Origin: Echinometra lucunter
Lineage: Eukaryota; Echinodermata; Echinoidea; Camarodonta; Echinometridae
Reading direction: 5' to 3'
DNA: 64,000 nucleotides
Assembly (NCBI GenBank): GCA_029962745.1
Contig: CM057157.1
Location: forward strand, 28,044,732-28,108,731
In this document: positions 46,801-57,920 of the stretch, one piece after another
How the letters are laid out: each line of letters opens with the position of its first letter
Position numbering within the stretch: position 1 is the stretch's first letter
Notes under the pieces: model-generated
Seen by the model: only the letters and a program-made list of their open reading frames with translations
The model's database searches: none
Told to the model about the DNA's origin: nothing
Position numbers and translations under genes: made by a program

Positions 46801-48767
46801 GTAAATCTACCTCTTCAGAAATCCTGAAATACTGTGGCATGAGAGTTAACATAGGGCAAACTAAATATAAAATCATTATCTTGACACCCCCCCCCCCCCC
46901 CCCCCATAGAGCTCTAAAGGTTAGAGCCCTTTCAATCATTGTCATGATCTTGGAAATGATATCGTATAATAGTGTTGTATGTTGAAAAATTGTTAACTAT
47001 CTTTAGCAGTGGCGTATGACAGTAGTTTATCAATTGCATTGTTTTCTCTTTTAAGAAATTCTTGTGATCAACACCTTACATACTTTCTTTGAAAATATGA
47101 TCTCGTTACTAAAAGTGAAAACAGGCTCTGGTTCATAGCCAGCACTGATTATTTTCAAAAGATCAACACTGAGCTAAAATGTGGACATCCCATAATTATT
47201 TCTACCACAAAACAATTTCAAGTGTCTCTTATGCTTTTCATACATTGTAGTGAAATGATATTATTATTAATATACATTTAATATTTGTATTTTTAATAAA
47301 CAACCATTTCTATTTCTATTTCTATCTACATGTACTATTCATATCTTTTGTGTGTTTTTAAGATCTCGGAAACCTGCCAGCTTGCACTCCAGCGCATCGA
47401 GTGGATGACAAGCCAGCAGAAGGCAGAGGAAGAATCACGACTGAGGCCAAACCCATTCAGTTCGGTTGACCCTGCTCCTCCTGCAGTAGAGACCAGTGTG
47501 GCTGAACTGAAGAAGATTCTCCTAGACAAGGAACAGCCTCTGTTTGGAAGATACAGGGCCATGTTTGCCTTGAGGAATCTCAATACAGAGGAATCTGTTC
47601 TGGCCTTGGCTGAGGGTAAGTTGTGTAGGTTTTTTAACTCTTTGGACGTAAAGTTCTCACACTCCATCACAGAGCCTATAATATCTACACAAAATATTGA
47701 TTTCCTTGGAGATGGCAGCATTGGCTTTTAATTGGCTTTTGTGTGCAATCGTTTTCTCCATAGTTTCTCATGGCCGTTATTAAGCACGCCATGAAAATAA
47801 TTCAGCACACAGGGTTTCACGGCCCGACGAACAAAGAGTTAAGATTCCACTAAAGAAATGGAGTCCAGTTAATGTGTTACTCCTAGCTCTGAATAAGGAA
47901 AAAAATCACTCAGTATTGGTTTCTCTAATCCTCCATCAGGTGAGGTGTAGCCCAATTTTGTACTGTGCTATGCTTGAGTGAGTGTTTACTCCATAGTTTG
48001 AATAAAGGCAGAACAAAAGAGAAAGGAATTGTGGTTTGCTTTATTGATAAGGATGTAACATTCCTGTGATTAAAGCTTGTGTCATATTTGTACAAGGTAT
48101 GTATTTTTAGACGTACAAAGTATCTGAATCCGTTGATAGGCCTTTGTATCCGGAAGGGAAAATGTAGCGCAAGGATCAAGATATAAATATCATAATGGAC
48201 ATTTGGCAATGATTCTAATATCGGCTTTTTAAGCGGTAAAATGATATCTTGTTATTATTTGGGGAAAAAAAAGAAAATGGGTTCAATAATAAGAAAAATA
48301 AAAATCAGATTTATTCCTTTTCCAGAGAAGACAAGGCACTGAATATGAACACATGTACTCTGCCCTACTAGATATTCAGTTGTTGCGTAGGAGTATGTTT
48401 ACTTTATACTTAATTTCATTTTCCAGGACTGAAGTGCACTGACAGCGCCCTCTTCCGCCATGAGATCGCCTACGTCCTGGGCCAGATGCAGCATGAAGCC
48501 AGCATTCCCCAACTTCAGGAACAACTGGCCAAGGTGTCTGAAGACCCCATGGTCAGGCACGAGTGCGCGGAAGCCCTCGGCTCCATTGCGGCGGAGAAGT
48601 GCTTGGAGACTCTCCAAGGCTACGTGAAGGACGAGGCGAGGGTGGTGAGGGAGAGCTGTATCATTGCCCTGGACATGTGTGAGCATGAGAACAGTGAGGA
48701 GTTTCAGTATGCCAATGCTCTGGGAAAGCTGCAAGGCGATGTTCAGGAAGGACTAGTGGAGTCATGA
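43593..48767 (+). CDS. DOHH: Deoxyhypusine hydroxylase (DOHH), complete
   Basis: Four exons (43593-43869, 45626-45702, 47363-47615, 48427-48767) join into 315 residues; the human enzyme is 302 aa. DOHH is a cytosolic HEAT-repeat dioxygenase with a di-iron centre that hydroxylates deoxyhypusine on eIF5A, the last step of hypusine formation. Two symmetrical halves of HEAT-like repeats are visible. All four His-Glu iron-binding motifs are present: H57-E58 ([12 protein letters not shown]), H90-E91 (VRHEAGEALG), H214-E215 ([11 protein letters not shown]) and H247-E248 ([10 protein letters not shown]). The linker between halves (about residues 134-160) is Glu/Pro-rich and variable, as usual. The start has AAAATGG context. 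Every intron carries repeats, including a long hairpin in intron 1. No frameshift or missing key residue was seen. Confidence 0.97.
44140..44697. mobile_element. Foldback element: 0.56-kb inverted repeat
   Basis: The left arm 44140-44393 and right arm 44438-44697 are inverted copies with only small differences, from AAGGCAGTGTATACAGCCAC / GTGGCTGTATACACTGCCTT at the ends to ACAAACAATATT / AATATTGTTTGT at the centre. A loop of about 44 bp separates them. Arms contain GTGTGTGTCTTTACCTTACG-type segments that are themselves partly self-complementary. No ORF of note is present. Confidence 0.9.
44704..44804. mobile_element. 101-bp palindromic MITE
   Basis: AACCGTCTTAGTCTAAGTTC at the left and its inverted relative ending TTAGACTTATGATGGTT at the right, with GGACATCCCATTGAAAC / GTTTCAATGGGATGTCC matching exactly in between. 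It directly abuts the 44140-44697 hairpin. Confidence 0.8.
45458..45560. repeat. (GAAT)n/(AAAT)n microsatellite
   Basis: Degenerate GAAT/AAAT tetranucleotides. Confidence 0.9.
45626..45702 (+). CDS. DOHH: DOHH exon 2
   Basis: A 77-nt exon between CTTAACAG and GAG|GTAAGA. It encodes [20 protein letters not shown] then HHPVQE, completing the second His-Glu repeat. Confidence 0.96.
45703..47362. other. DOHH intron 2
   Basis: C-tracts at about 45940-45970 and 46887-46907 and T-rich sequence near 46310-46350; no exon was recognised. A CAGTGGCGTATGACAG word at 47007 resembles the ends of other G/C-tract elements in the window. Confidence 0.6.
47363..47615 (+). CDS. DOHH: DOHH exon 3
   Basis: From a TTTTTAAG acceptor to GAGG|GTAAGT. 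It encodes [20 protein letters not shown], the acidic/Pro-rich linker, and the start of the second half with [20 protein letters not shown]. Confidence 0.96.
47616..48426. other. DOHH intron 3
   Basis: 0.8 kb of AT-rich sequence; nothing recognised. Confidence 0.7.
48427..48767 (+). CDS. DOHH: DOHH exon 4 (stop)
   Basis: From TTTTCCAG to TGA at 48765-48767. It encodes the third and fourth His-Glu motifs and a helical C-terminus ending VQEGLVES. It is noticeably more GC-rich than the surrounding sequence. Confidence 0.97.
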
Positions 48768-49659
48768 TGATCAAACCATCATATACTTGAACAGCTTCTT
48801 GCAATTACAGTAGAACCTGTCTATAGTGGTCACCCAAGGGAAACAAAAAGTTTGACCTTTATAGATAGGTGGCTGCTATAGACCATTTCTTAAATGAACA
48901 ATCTATTTCCATGGGATTCAGTTTTAGTGGCCACTGTAGGGAGGTGGCTGCTAAGACAGCCTTGACTCTGCATGTACATTAAAGTGCTGAACTTCCCAAC
49001 AATACATTTGCCTGCTATTTTATTTGCTATGGAGAAGATGTTTTAGGTAAAAAGTTTGGTCAGCATTTAAAAAAAAGAATAAACATTCAGCATCCTTTTA
49101 TTGATTTTTTATTTATTTATTTTTTAATGTATATCTTCCCCATATCCTCTTCAACGGTTCTGTTGAACAACATTCCATTTTGGAAATTATGGTAATGGTT
49201 CTATTTTCAACGTACATGTACATGTGAACTTGTCAGATATAAATTGCATTTGTTGTGTAAAAACAAATGTCTCAAGAAGAATTTAGCATCTTACATGTTA
49301 TGTTCATCACAGTGTAGCTGACTGAATTATGGAAAATCGTGGGCAATTATCTAGAATTAATTAGTGATGCCAAATTGTTTTTATATATTAGGAGCAATGC
49401 ATGTAATTAATTGACAAGGTATTAAATCTGCTAATCTGTCCAAAAAAAATTTAAGGTTACTAATTTAACAGGACAGGACAGTGAGAAAGTTTAATGAGAA
49501 CAGATTCCTTCTCGTATACCCTCGACCACCCCCCCCCCCCCCCCTTCTACATTTATATCTTGGCTGCAGCTTCATATCAGAGTTACACCACCAAACCAAC
49601 TGCACACCTATTCTGAACTGACCTTTTTTTTTTCTTCCTATGTAAATACATATTACAAT

Positions 49660-49728
49660 ACATATTGATATTTATATAGCACCTCTACATAAACATGCTC
49701 AAAGCGCTTTACAATAATAAATGCAAAA
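49660..49728. mobile_element. SINE 3'-end-like fragment
   Basis: TATTGATATTTATATAGCAC followed by ATGCTCAAAGCGCTTTACAA matches the form of the 3' end seen in the SINE at 37330-37360. No head is present. Confidence 0.4.
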
Positions 49729-49733
49729 ATAAT

Positions 49734-49912
49734 TACAGTCAACTCTGCCTAAGTCGAACTTCTTGGGACTGAAGAAAATGCTTCGACTTAGAGAAAATTC
49801 GACTTATGAGGGGTCAAAACAATAGAAAATAAAGGAATGGGACCCAGTACAGACCTTCGACTTAGGCGATTATTCGAATTATGCGACTTCGACCTATGCA
49901 GAGTTGACTGTA
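49734..49912. mobile_element. pogo/Tc1-like MITE with perfect 15-bp ends
   Basis: TACAGTCAACTCTGC at the left and GCAGAGTTGACTGTA at the right are perfect inverted repeats with TA at both tips. The interior repeats CTTCGACTTA / TCGACTTAGGCGA, as in Tigger/pogo-derived elements where AAGTCGAA words recur. Confidence 0.85.
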
Positions 49913-50535
49913 TTTTGCTCTCCAAATAGGGTAACATAATGTTTTGTTTGGTCTGTTACCAGTCTGTTGCTGATATGTTCTCAATATTTTGTCAGTCTGA
50001 TGTCAGTATCAAAGCATGATATTTCATTTATCATTATAATTATTTGAATAAATAAATAACAATAAATTGCTTCACCCAAACTAAGATATAACATTTGATT
50101 AAAATGATGAATATTATTAGCAGAATTGTTTTGTTGTAAATAATGTGCTCCAAGTACTGCAAGTACTACGGGGTCAAGGAATATTCCTTCTTTTCATGTC
50201 ATGCTATGAAGACGTGGTTAATAAAAGATGTAACTCTACTCAAACTAAATCTTGAATCATATAGTGTTATAAGTTAGATCTAAGAAGTGGAAGAGATATA
50301 AAGCTGATGTTTTCTTTGGTTTTCTTTTTAATATGAAAGAAACATAAGATATAAGCGTATGAATATAAATATGTGTAAATCAAAGCTTACAAGAAAAATC
50401 TTGCTTGGAATTTCTGTTCAGAGGCATTATTTGAATATTTCTGTTCTTCTGAGAGGTCCTTCAAAAGAAAGATAAAAAAGTAGAAATTCATATACATAAC
50501 GTAACACAATAGATAAGAGATATATGCATCACATT

Positions 50536-50706
50536 AGGGCCCCGTCTTAAAAAGAGTTGCAATTGATTCAAATCGATCGCAACTTTGAGATTGATCTCAA
50601 CTTTGAGATTGATCTCAACTGTGTACTTTAGAGATGGGAGGTGAGATCAATCTCAAAAGTTGCGATTGATTTGCATCAATCACTACTCTTTGTAAGACGG
50701 GGCCCT
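50536..50706. mobile_element. MITE with AGGGCCCCGTCTTA ends
   Basis: AGGGCCCCGTCTTA and TAAGACGGGGCCCT are perfect inverted ends of a 171-bp element. The interior holds direct and inverted repeats of TTTGAGATTGATCTCAAC (50592-50620) and its inverted relative near 50645-50662. A target duplication is not obvious. Confidence 0.85.
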
Positions 50707-50787
50707 GATCTCCCTAACCCTCTATAAGGCCCCCAACTCACTGTGAATGTTACCCCCCCCCCCTTATCAAAACTTGCCTGTCTCCTT

Positions 50788-51195
50788 AACCCATTCGTGA
50801 CAGAGGTCCACATTTTGTGGTTTGGCCTAATATCTTTTGATGCAAAGCCCTAAAAATCATACCAAATACATGAGCAGAAAGAGCAAACAATTCTACACAA
50901 ACTGTGCCCATTTTGGTTACATCAATATTCGTTGTTTGATGCTGAAAATTTTTTAAAGGAAAAAAAGCATTAAAATCCTGAAAATGGCAATGTAAGAGAA
51001 AGTCTAAAATCACCGTTTTCCCCTGCAAATTGGCAACATTTTGACTTATCATAATTTCTGTCAATTTATATTCATTTCAGATACATGACGTTTTATAAGA
51101 AAAATGTAGCAATAAAATGAAAATGTTGGTGTTCCCAATTTGAAAAATAAAAGCTGATTAAATTAGGCTTTAAATAATTCCAGTCACGAATGAGA
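50788..51195. mobile_element. TIR element with CATTCGTGAC ends
   Basis: TTAACCCATTCGTGACAGAG at the left and CAGTCACGAATGAGAG at the right give an inverted repeat of CATTCGTGACWG. The 400-bp interior is AT-rich and non-coding. Confidence 0.55.
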
Positions 51196-51307
51196 GAGGG
51201 AGAGAGATTGAGATTGAGAGAGAAAGGGAGATCGTAGTTGTTTCAGGAATGTTGATAAGTATGAAAATCATTTGTTTATTGATTGATGAATGGATGGATG
51301 GATAGAC

Positions 51308-51444
51308 CCAGCGGCGGATCAAAAAAATTTCAGGGGGGCAATCTGTTTTGCCAAAACAAAATTGCTGACAAGAAAAAAAAAAAAGTCCTTGGCATTTTAG
51401 GTGTCTATTTTACCCCCCCCCCCCCCCCCCAGTTCCGCCACTGG
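51308..51444. mobile_element. Short G/C-tract element, CCAGTGGCGGA ends
   Basis: CCAGCGGCGGATC near 51308 and AGTTCCGCCACTGG ending at 51444 are inverted. A G-run lies just inside the left end and a 17-C run just inside the right. Confidence 0.65.
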
Positions 51445-53569
51445 ATGGAATGGGGGATGAAAGGAACGCTGCTATTATTAGATCTCTGAAGTTAAATGTA
51501 GTAAATTACTATTACTTGATCGTTTGACGAGAACGTAGGGGGCGGCATTACCCTAAAATAGAAAACGCACTTGGATCATAAACACGAAGCTACATGTATC
51601 TATAAAATTGTGCAGCATCTCTATCATAACTTCAATGAGAAAACAAGGGTGGCTTCACATCGAGTCTTCTGAATGACGGTAAAATGAGATATGTAGATCA
51701 TGTCAATCCCACCTTCACCGGGACAAGACGAGATGAGATTTCGTCCAACTTCTCTCCAATTTTATGAAAGAAGTAGATTTGGAGAAGACTCTCATCTCTT
51801 AATCCAAGATATATTTTTGTCCAAATTATAGTAAGGCGACCTTAACAAGATCTTCCTGATGTCCTAGATCTTTGGGCTCAAGGAAGCTATTTTGACAAGA
51901 ATAAATATCGTTCTTCATTTCGAAGTTTTTGAGCTTCCATAAATTCATCTTAGGCTCCTCTGTACTGGCATTCGGAGGTAATTGGCAAATTACAGTTTTC
52001 GAGAAAAGACTGTTTAATCATATTCACTTGTCAATTTTGCTATATCTAGGCAGGTAATGTTTAACAGGTGAAATTTTATCGCGCAGTAGGCCAATGTCTT
52101 GTCCATTAGGTTTCCTTGACTTTAAGACAACCGTCTCGCCTCCTTGTTGCTCTGTTCTTAAATTGAGATCAGTGCATCCGTTTGGAAAGTACTTCAGTTT
52201 AAAAAAAACGTCGAAGCATCAATTGATTATGATACTATGATTAGTACGTTATAATGATTTATTGTCATTATTCTAGCAATTATTATGACCATCATGTCTG
52301 TATAGGTAGACTACACAATGATTTTTGCTATTGAAATGTCTGTCGTGTTTGAATGGACTCGTATTGTGATGAAGCGAGGCATGTACGAACAAAAGACTCG
52401 TGCAGGCCTCGCCCCCGATCGAGCAAACAACAATAGAACATATTTTTGTAGGACTTTCACGTCACTGTTCCAATATGTCCATGGGAATATTTGATGTATA
52501 CACACCATGTACTAACAGATATACACCGGTGCAGAATTGCTCTTGAAAATAAGGGAAATACGCGTTGGACGTGCAGCCGGATATACTTGGGAAATTTTGG
52601 TCAGGTTAAAAATAGGCGGGACTGGATCTCGAAAATTGGGGACTTGATTTGATTATGATCAGAGATGATGACTGAGGCTTGGAATACTGCGATTGAGCTA
52701 AGAGTTGTACCTGTTTGAAGGGGGCAAGAAGGTTTGGTGGAGAGTGGCCGAAATGAAAGAACATAGGGACTGCATGGTATCACACCTATGTTGTTTTGAT
52801 ACGTGATGACATCATAGATTTAGAAGTCCGAGCGCATCCAATCCAGCTCTCCAGGAAGTGGGATGAAGAATTATTTTCTGATGTAAGTGGAAGTTAGGAT
52901 GTGGGCGCCATTTCCTTCAAACTGAGGAAAATAATCACCAGTATCTCAAACTCACTCAAGATCTCAAGTATCATCGGTGCATTCCTCGACATCTTCTGCT
53001 CGCTTCCCGTTTTTCCTGATCCTCTGGAATAAAAAAAAAAAAAACCCTGACCGTGCTCAAAGAGAACGGCTATCGATATTTACCTCATGTTATAAGGTAA
53101 GTTCACTACGGTATATACATGTACTTAGAATATTTTGTTTTTTAACTACTCACACTAGTATGAATAGCATAGTAACTGTATGCTAGTACATGTATGATAT
53201 CAACAGTTCATGGTAGTGTTGCGCTCTCTGAAAGATTAGTTTTTTTCACGGCCAACTTCAAGTTCATGGGAAGTTCGGGGTGTGCTATTGTCTTTGTATG
53301 CTTCGTTCCCCAAATGCTCTGCCTTTAACGCTATCATTTGATTTACTCTCCACTGCCTTACATTTTCTTTTATTATGGCGTAATATCCTGCTTCTATTAT
53401 GACCGCCCCCCCCCCTGATTTTTTTTTTTTTCTTGCCTGTTTTCTACCTGCTTCTCTTCTCCCTTCCTTTTGTTATTTTTAAACATCCTCCATCAATGTA
53501 TTGGCTTGTTGAAGGAACATGTGGTTTTTAATATTTGAACAGAAATTCGGCATCATATTAATGTCATTG

Positions 53570-53570
<1 letters not shown>

Positions 53571-53618
<48 letters not shown>

Positions 53619-53619
53619 A
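53571..53619. repeat. (TCA)n microsatellite
   Basis: Pure TCA/CAT trinucleotide, producing a poly-Ser frame. Confidence 0.95.
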
Positions 53620-53945
53620 CCCTCATCTTTATCTTCTCCCCAATTTTCCTCTTTTGTGCTACCTCTCTTTCTTTTTCTTTTTTTTTTTTAACAGTATATT
53701 ATTGTTTGTAATCGTGGTATGGTTGCCGGATTTTCTCCGGATGGAGATGATTACGTATTTTGGCCTTAATCATGACCAGGCGAAAGAATGCATCGAAAGG
53801 TCATCCCAAATCAATGAGTTAAGGATTGACAGATAGCAATGGTCAATGTCCGATTATGCATACATATCTTTTCAAGTCCAAATGCCTCTAATCAACATGC
53901 AAGTCTTCATTTTACTGCATGCAATAGGTTACAGAGGAGTAAAAT

Positions 53946-54167
53946 CAGTGGCATATCCAGGAATCTTTGAATTGCGGGCACAGACGTGAAAAACCTTTGA
54001 CAAGTAAACCAAAAATTATGCCATTCCAGGTTTGGGTCTAAAGTTTGACAGAGGTTTGCTTGAACGCACGTGGGGAGGCAGTGGAGGTACATCATTTCGG
54101 TTTCAAAATGGGGTGCGGTCGGTCCCCCCCCCCCCCCCCTCCCCCCTGCTGATACGCCAGGCATTGG
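53946..54167. mobile_element. G/C-tract element, CAGTGGCATATCC ends
   Basis: CAGTGGCATATCCAGG at the left and GATACGCCAGGCATTGG at the right are a loose inverted pair. Long C-runs (54124-54146) lie inside the right end, as in related elements of the window. Confidence 0.5.
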
Positions 54168-56278
54168 AGCTAAACGAGTAAAGTCACTGGGACAGCGGAA
54201 TTGGCCTCTTCTAATCTCATCATATCGCTTCCTGATCAGCGGTATGCAATAAGTTGTAAATGATGCATTAATGACGAGGAAGATGGGTTTTTAGGCGGAT
54301 CGATAAAAGAATACAAAGTAACATACATGTACATTATGTAGACCAGTAATGCATCCAAACTTCAGTATTAAGTCATCCGATTACGTAATCAGTGAGTTTC
54401 GCAAACTGATCAGGGAGATTGATGGGAAACTTGTGTAGATTATGTTTATATCCTTTTCCGGATGACATAATTTTATTTGATAGAAAGTAATGATTATTCG
54501 TTTTGGCAATTACTATTTATGATGATGTTTGATTACGGGCATTTTCAAACATAATTATGCTTCACGGTAAATCACAAGTTATTTAAAAAATAACTTGATC
54601 CGCCCTCCCACTTTCTCTACTAATTTTGTTTTCCATCCAATGTAATATTGATCTTGAACATTTGGGGGAGATATGGTACGAGAGTGAGGCCATATTCCTA
54701 CCATTCATGAAATATACGTATACGCTAGAAGACGTTTTCCCATTGTATACTATTTCTGCTCTCAATTAATGGTTTCTCCTCTCCTGGTTTCATTTTGCAT
54801 TTGTTTATAGCAAACACTTTTCAGCTATTTGATGGGAAAGCTATACGTTTCAGATTATCTCGGCTGGTGTACTGAAACTGGACAATCTCTCATTTCACAA
54901 TATTCAGAACCTTTGCTACCCAAGAAACGACACCCCCCCCCCCCCCCCATGACAAAGTGTCATTACTACTTCGCTGTAAAAGGCTGTTGCAATGGGGGTA
55001 TAGCTGCTCAAAGCATGCTTGAACATTATGTTGTTTACAGGTAGTCGCTGTAGCATACAGCTATAAGGTTCACCTGAAAGATTATTCATTTCAAATTAAT
55101 TCAGTTCAATGTCTCTAATGTCCTTTTTATCCACTGAAATTCGTTTTGTTTCATGCAAATAATGTACATTAACAGAAGAATTAAGACATAATAAAGCAAA
55201 GGACATACTAAAAAACGCGAAACAACAATTACTAACGGGAATGAAAGGAAAATACGCAAAGTAAATAAAACAAATGAAAGATGAGGCCCTTTGTTATTAG
55301 TTCTATTTCCACAAAGTGTGAGGAGGTATGATGAGAAAAAATAGAAACATTAAAGCACCCTAGTTACATTTCAAATGTATTTTCCTATTATATAGGGCTG
55401 GTATTTTTTTCATCTATTAGATTTTTTTTTTCTTTCTTTTTTTTTTTGGGGGGGGGGGGGTATAGTTTACAAACTATTTTCATTTTAACTACTCCCACAA
55501 TCTTTGAATTTATGAAACCATTGACAAATTGCGTTGGCTATAAAGTGAGACTAAAAATATGTCTGCTTGTCAAATAGATCATGCAATTGACCTTTGCGGT
55601 CGTATACATATAGTTATCATGTAGTTAATTGCTCACTCTAATGTGTTTGACTGAATTGTGATTAGCAATATATAACCCAATGTTTTTATCCATTTGAAAT
55701 CAACAAATGAGTCACCTTTGCACGAATCACGTAAACACATCAAATATGTACGCATGGTTTAGCAATGTACGAAAGTCATAGATATGGCTATGCAGGTTTT
55801 TACGTGCTGAAATAGTGTTAAGTGATCTAAACTCATTAAACAATGTTTTTGGATGGGCATTTCATTCTGATGGGTCTGTTATTAAACTGGATAATGGCGG
55901 AGTTCTGATGTAGCTGTATGTGAGCAGGTATGTGCCTTTGTTTAGAGCAGAAATGCAGGGATATTTTCATATTTTTTTCTCTGCATTCCAGCTTGTATAT
56001 TGTTCCTGCTTTTAGCTATCCCCCCTCCCCCCCCCCCCCCCCCCACACCCTCAGGCTGTCAAATACATTCTTTTCAATGTGAGTGTAAGTAGGGAGTGGA
56101 GGCTGTATAGTCAGTTCACGATGTGCGTATAACTACAAAGGATGCCATTTTCCATTCTTGAATATAAAAACAGAATTTTTCCCTCGTTGAAAGGCAAAGT
56201 GAATATTATAAATTGACCTTTCTTTACCATGTTTACAACGGTTCTGAATCCCACGCTCTAGTTAAAATAACTAGATTA

Positions 56279-56449
56279 AGGGTCAGCTGGGTGCAACTTG
56301 TATGTCTAGTCATATATCTTACTATATTCTAGTCAGAAATGACTGTGTTCTAGTCAAAATACGATTAGAAAATAGTCAAAAATGACTTCTTTTTTTTTAA
56401 AAGTAAAAAAAATAAATGACTAGAATAAAAGTTGCACCCAGCTAACCCT
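56279..56449. mobile_element. MITE with AGGGTYAGCTGGGTGCAACT ends
   Basis: AGGGTCAGCTGGGTGCAACTT and its inverted partner AAGTTGCACCCAGCTAACCCT differ at one or two positions. The interior carries CTAGTCATAT, CTAGTCAGAAATGACT and CTAGTCAAAA words in both orientations. Confidence 0.85.
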
Positions 56450-57723
56450 TTCATCTTTTATTTCAACTGGTTGTTTTAAGAACGCAGGTATTATTATATC
56501 AGGGATAATGTAGAGGTATGTGGAGGGAGAGAGGGGGCACTTTTACCCCCACCTATCCCAACTTCTCCTCTCGCATGGCGGGGCCCTCGTCCTAATCCCA
56601 AATGAATAAGTGCATTGATATTTTATATTTCCACCTGCATTCCCAAGAAGCCTATTCAGTCAATGCATGGTGGACGGTCGATACAGGTTTAATGCACTTC
56701 ACTTTTGTCAATTATAGAAGAGCAAGAGGTCCCCCCCCCCCCACACACATATTTTCATCCGTTTTGCCTTGGTACTTTGGCTCTTTTTACGGGAAAGAAA
56801 TATTTGAGTGTGATTATAAGCGCCCGGTGTTTTTCAACTTGAATCGTCCGTTTGCTTGTATTATTATGTTTAGTTATGTTTATGGAATGAACCTCATCCT
56901 ACCTGCTATGTACACATGTACTTGCCTTTATTTGCACAATGCTGCCTATGTGCAAAACGAGGAAATGAAGATGACTTTTCACATTTTTCTCAGCTATGCG
57001 ATATCAGACGAAAACTGAAAAAAAAAAATCATGTTTAGATCAACAATTCTCGTATTTTAGGTCACAAATGTGACTTTCTTTCTGATGTCTTTACCACTAC
57101 ATTCAGGGAGGATCCGTGCTGTTTTTTCCCTTGTTTTGTTGTGTTTTGTTTTTATTGCGTTTATTAATTTTCTTGTGTATTGTTTGTTTTTTCTTTGGTC
57201 GTACTGGTGTTGTGAACCTTTGTAAGTAACCAGCCCTAATATTATGTAAACAATTATATTATCTTAAGACATATAATCGTCTCACATTAATGGTTAAAAC
57301 AGAAATGTTTTAAAGTTATCAGTTCGTTTTGAAAAATCCTCTATCGATGAATCTTCTCTTTTGCGCGATCAATTGTTGATGCAAATTGTTTCTTGCTTTT
57401 CTGTAAACACTGTAAATCGTAATTACGATTTTTTTTTTAATTTCAAATTGTAAATATGTTGACATGTAATTATCGTTTAAGGGACTAAACTAGATTAGCG
57501 TTATGCTAATTATTTTGTTAGTTTCCTTTTACCAAACCATATACTGTACATCTGCACTCATTTAAAATTTGGTAATAAAATATGATCAAGTCAGCCAAGC
57601 TCAAAAGGGGCGCGGGCCTGGGTTCCCCCCCCCCCCCATCCCCGAATAACGCTAGGATTTTATTTTCCCTATTGTTTTCACATCCAGGGGCGTCTTCTAA
57701 AATTTTCGTTCCATGATTTCCAG

Positions 57724-57920
57724 AGAAGGCCTACCAAGCCAAGAATGTCGACCACTCCGAATCCGAATACGACCACGAATAACTCCTCATCGACGACCGC
57801 GGATAATCCATCATCACTTACGGCGAGCGACGACCTGATCTTCGGGATATGCGCGGTCATCGTCATCATCCTTTTGTTCGGCGTCATTGTTGTCTTGGTC
57901 TTTCATTTGTGGAGCAAAGC
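57724..57920 (+). CDS. RPTP exon: extracellular stalk and transmembrane helix
   Basis: The donor AAAGC|GTGAGT follows 57920. The 5' boundary is uncertain: TTTCCAG before 57724 is one acceptor and ACATCCAG before 57688 another, and the frame is open through both. ATG at 57745-57747 has A at -3 and could be an initiator. The exon encodes MSTTPNPNTTTNNSSSTTAD, a short linker and a 22-residue hydrophobic helix followed by HLWSKA. Confidence 0.8.

Larger units (their letters stand above)
48768..57723. other. DOHH 3' flank and region upstream of the phosphatase TM exon
   Basis: It begins with DOHH 3' UTR; AATAAA at 49078-49083 is a possible polyadenylation signal. It then holds MITEs (48808, 49734-49912, 50536-50706, 50788-51195, 51308-51444, 53946-54167, 56279-56449), a (TCA)n array and numerous C-tracts (49527, 50754, 51414, 53407, 54124, 54934, 56025, 56731, 57626). 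Upstream exons of the phosphatase are expected here but none could be identified with confidence. Confidence 0.55.

Noticed and set aside
53519..53836. Possible transmembrane protein exon
   Set aside because: The hydrophobic stretch comes from (TCA)n and T-rich sequence; no splice-consistent partner was found.
54829..55044. Small secreted or Cys-containing protein
   Set aside because: The frame crosses a poly-C tract (Pro run) of the kind scattered through non-coding DNA here; no family resemblance.
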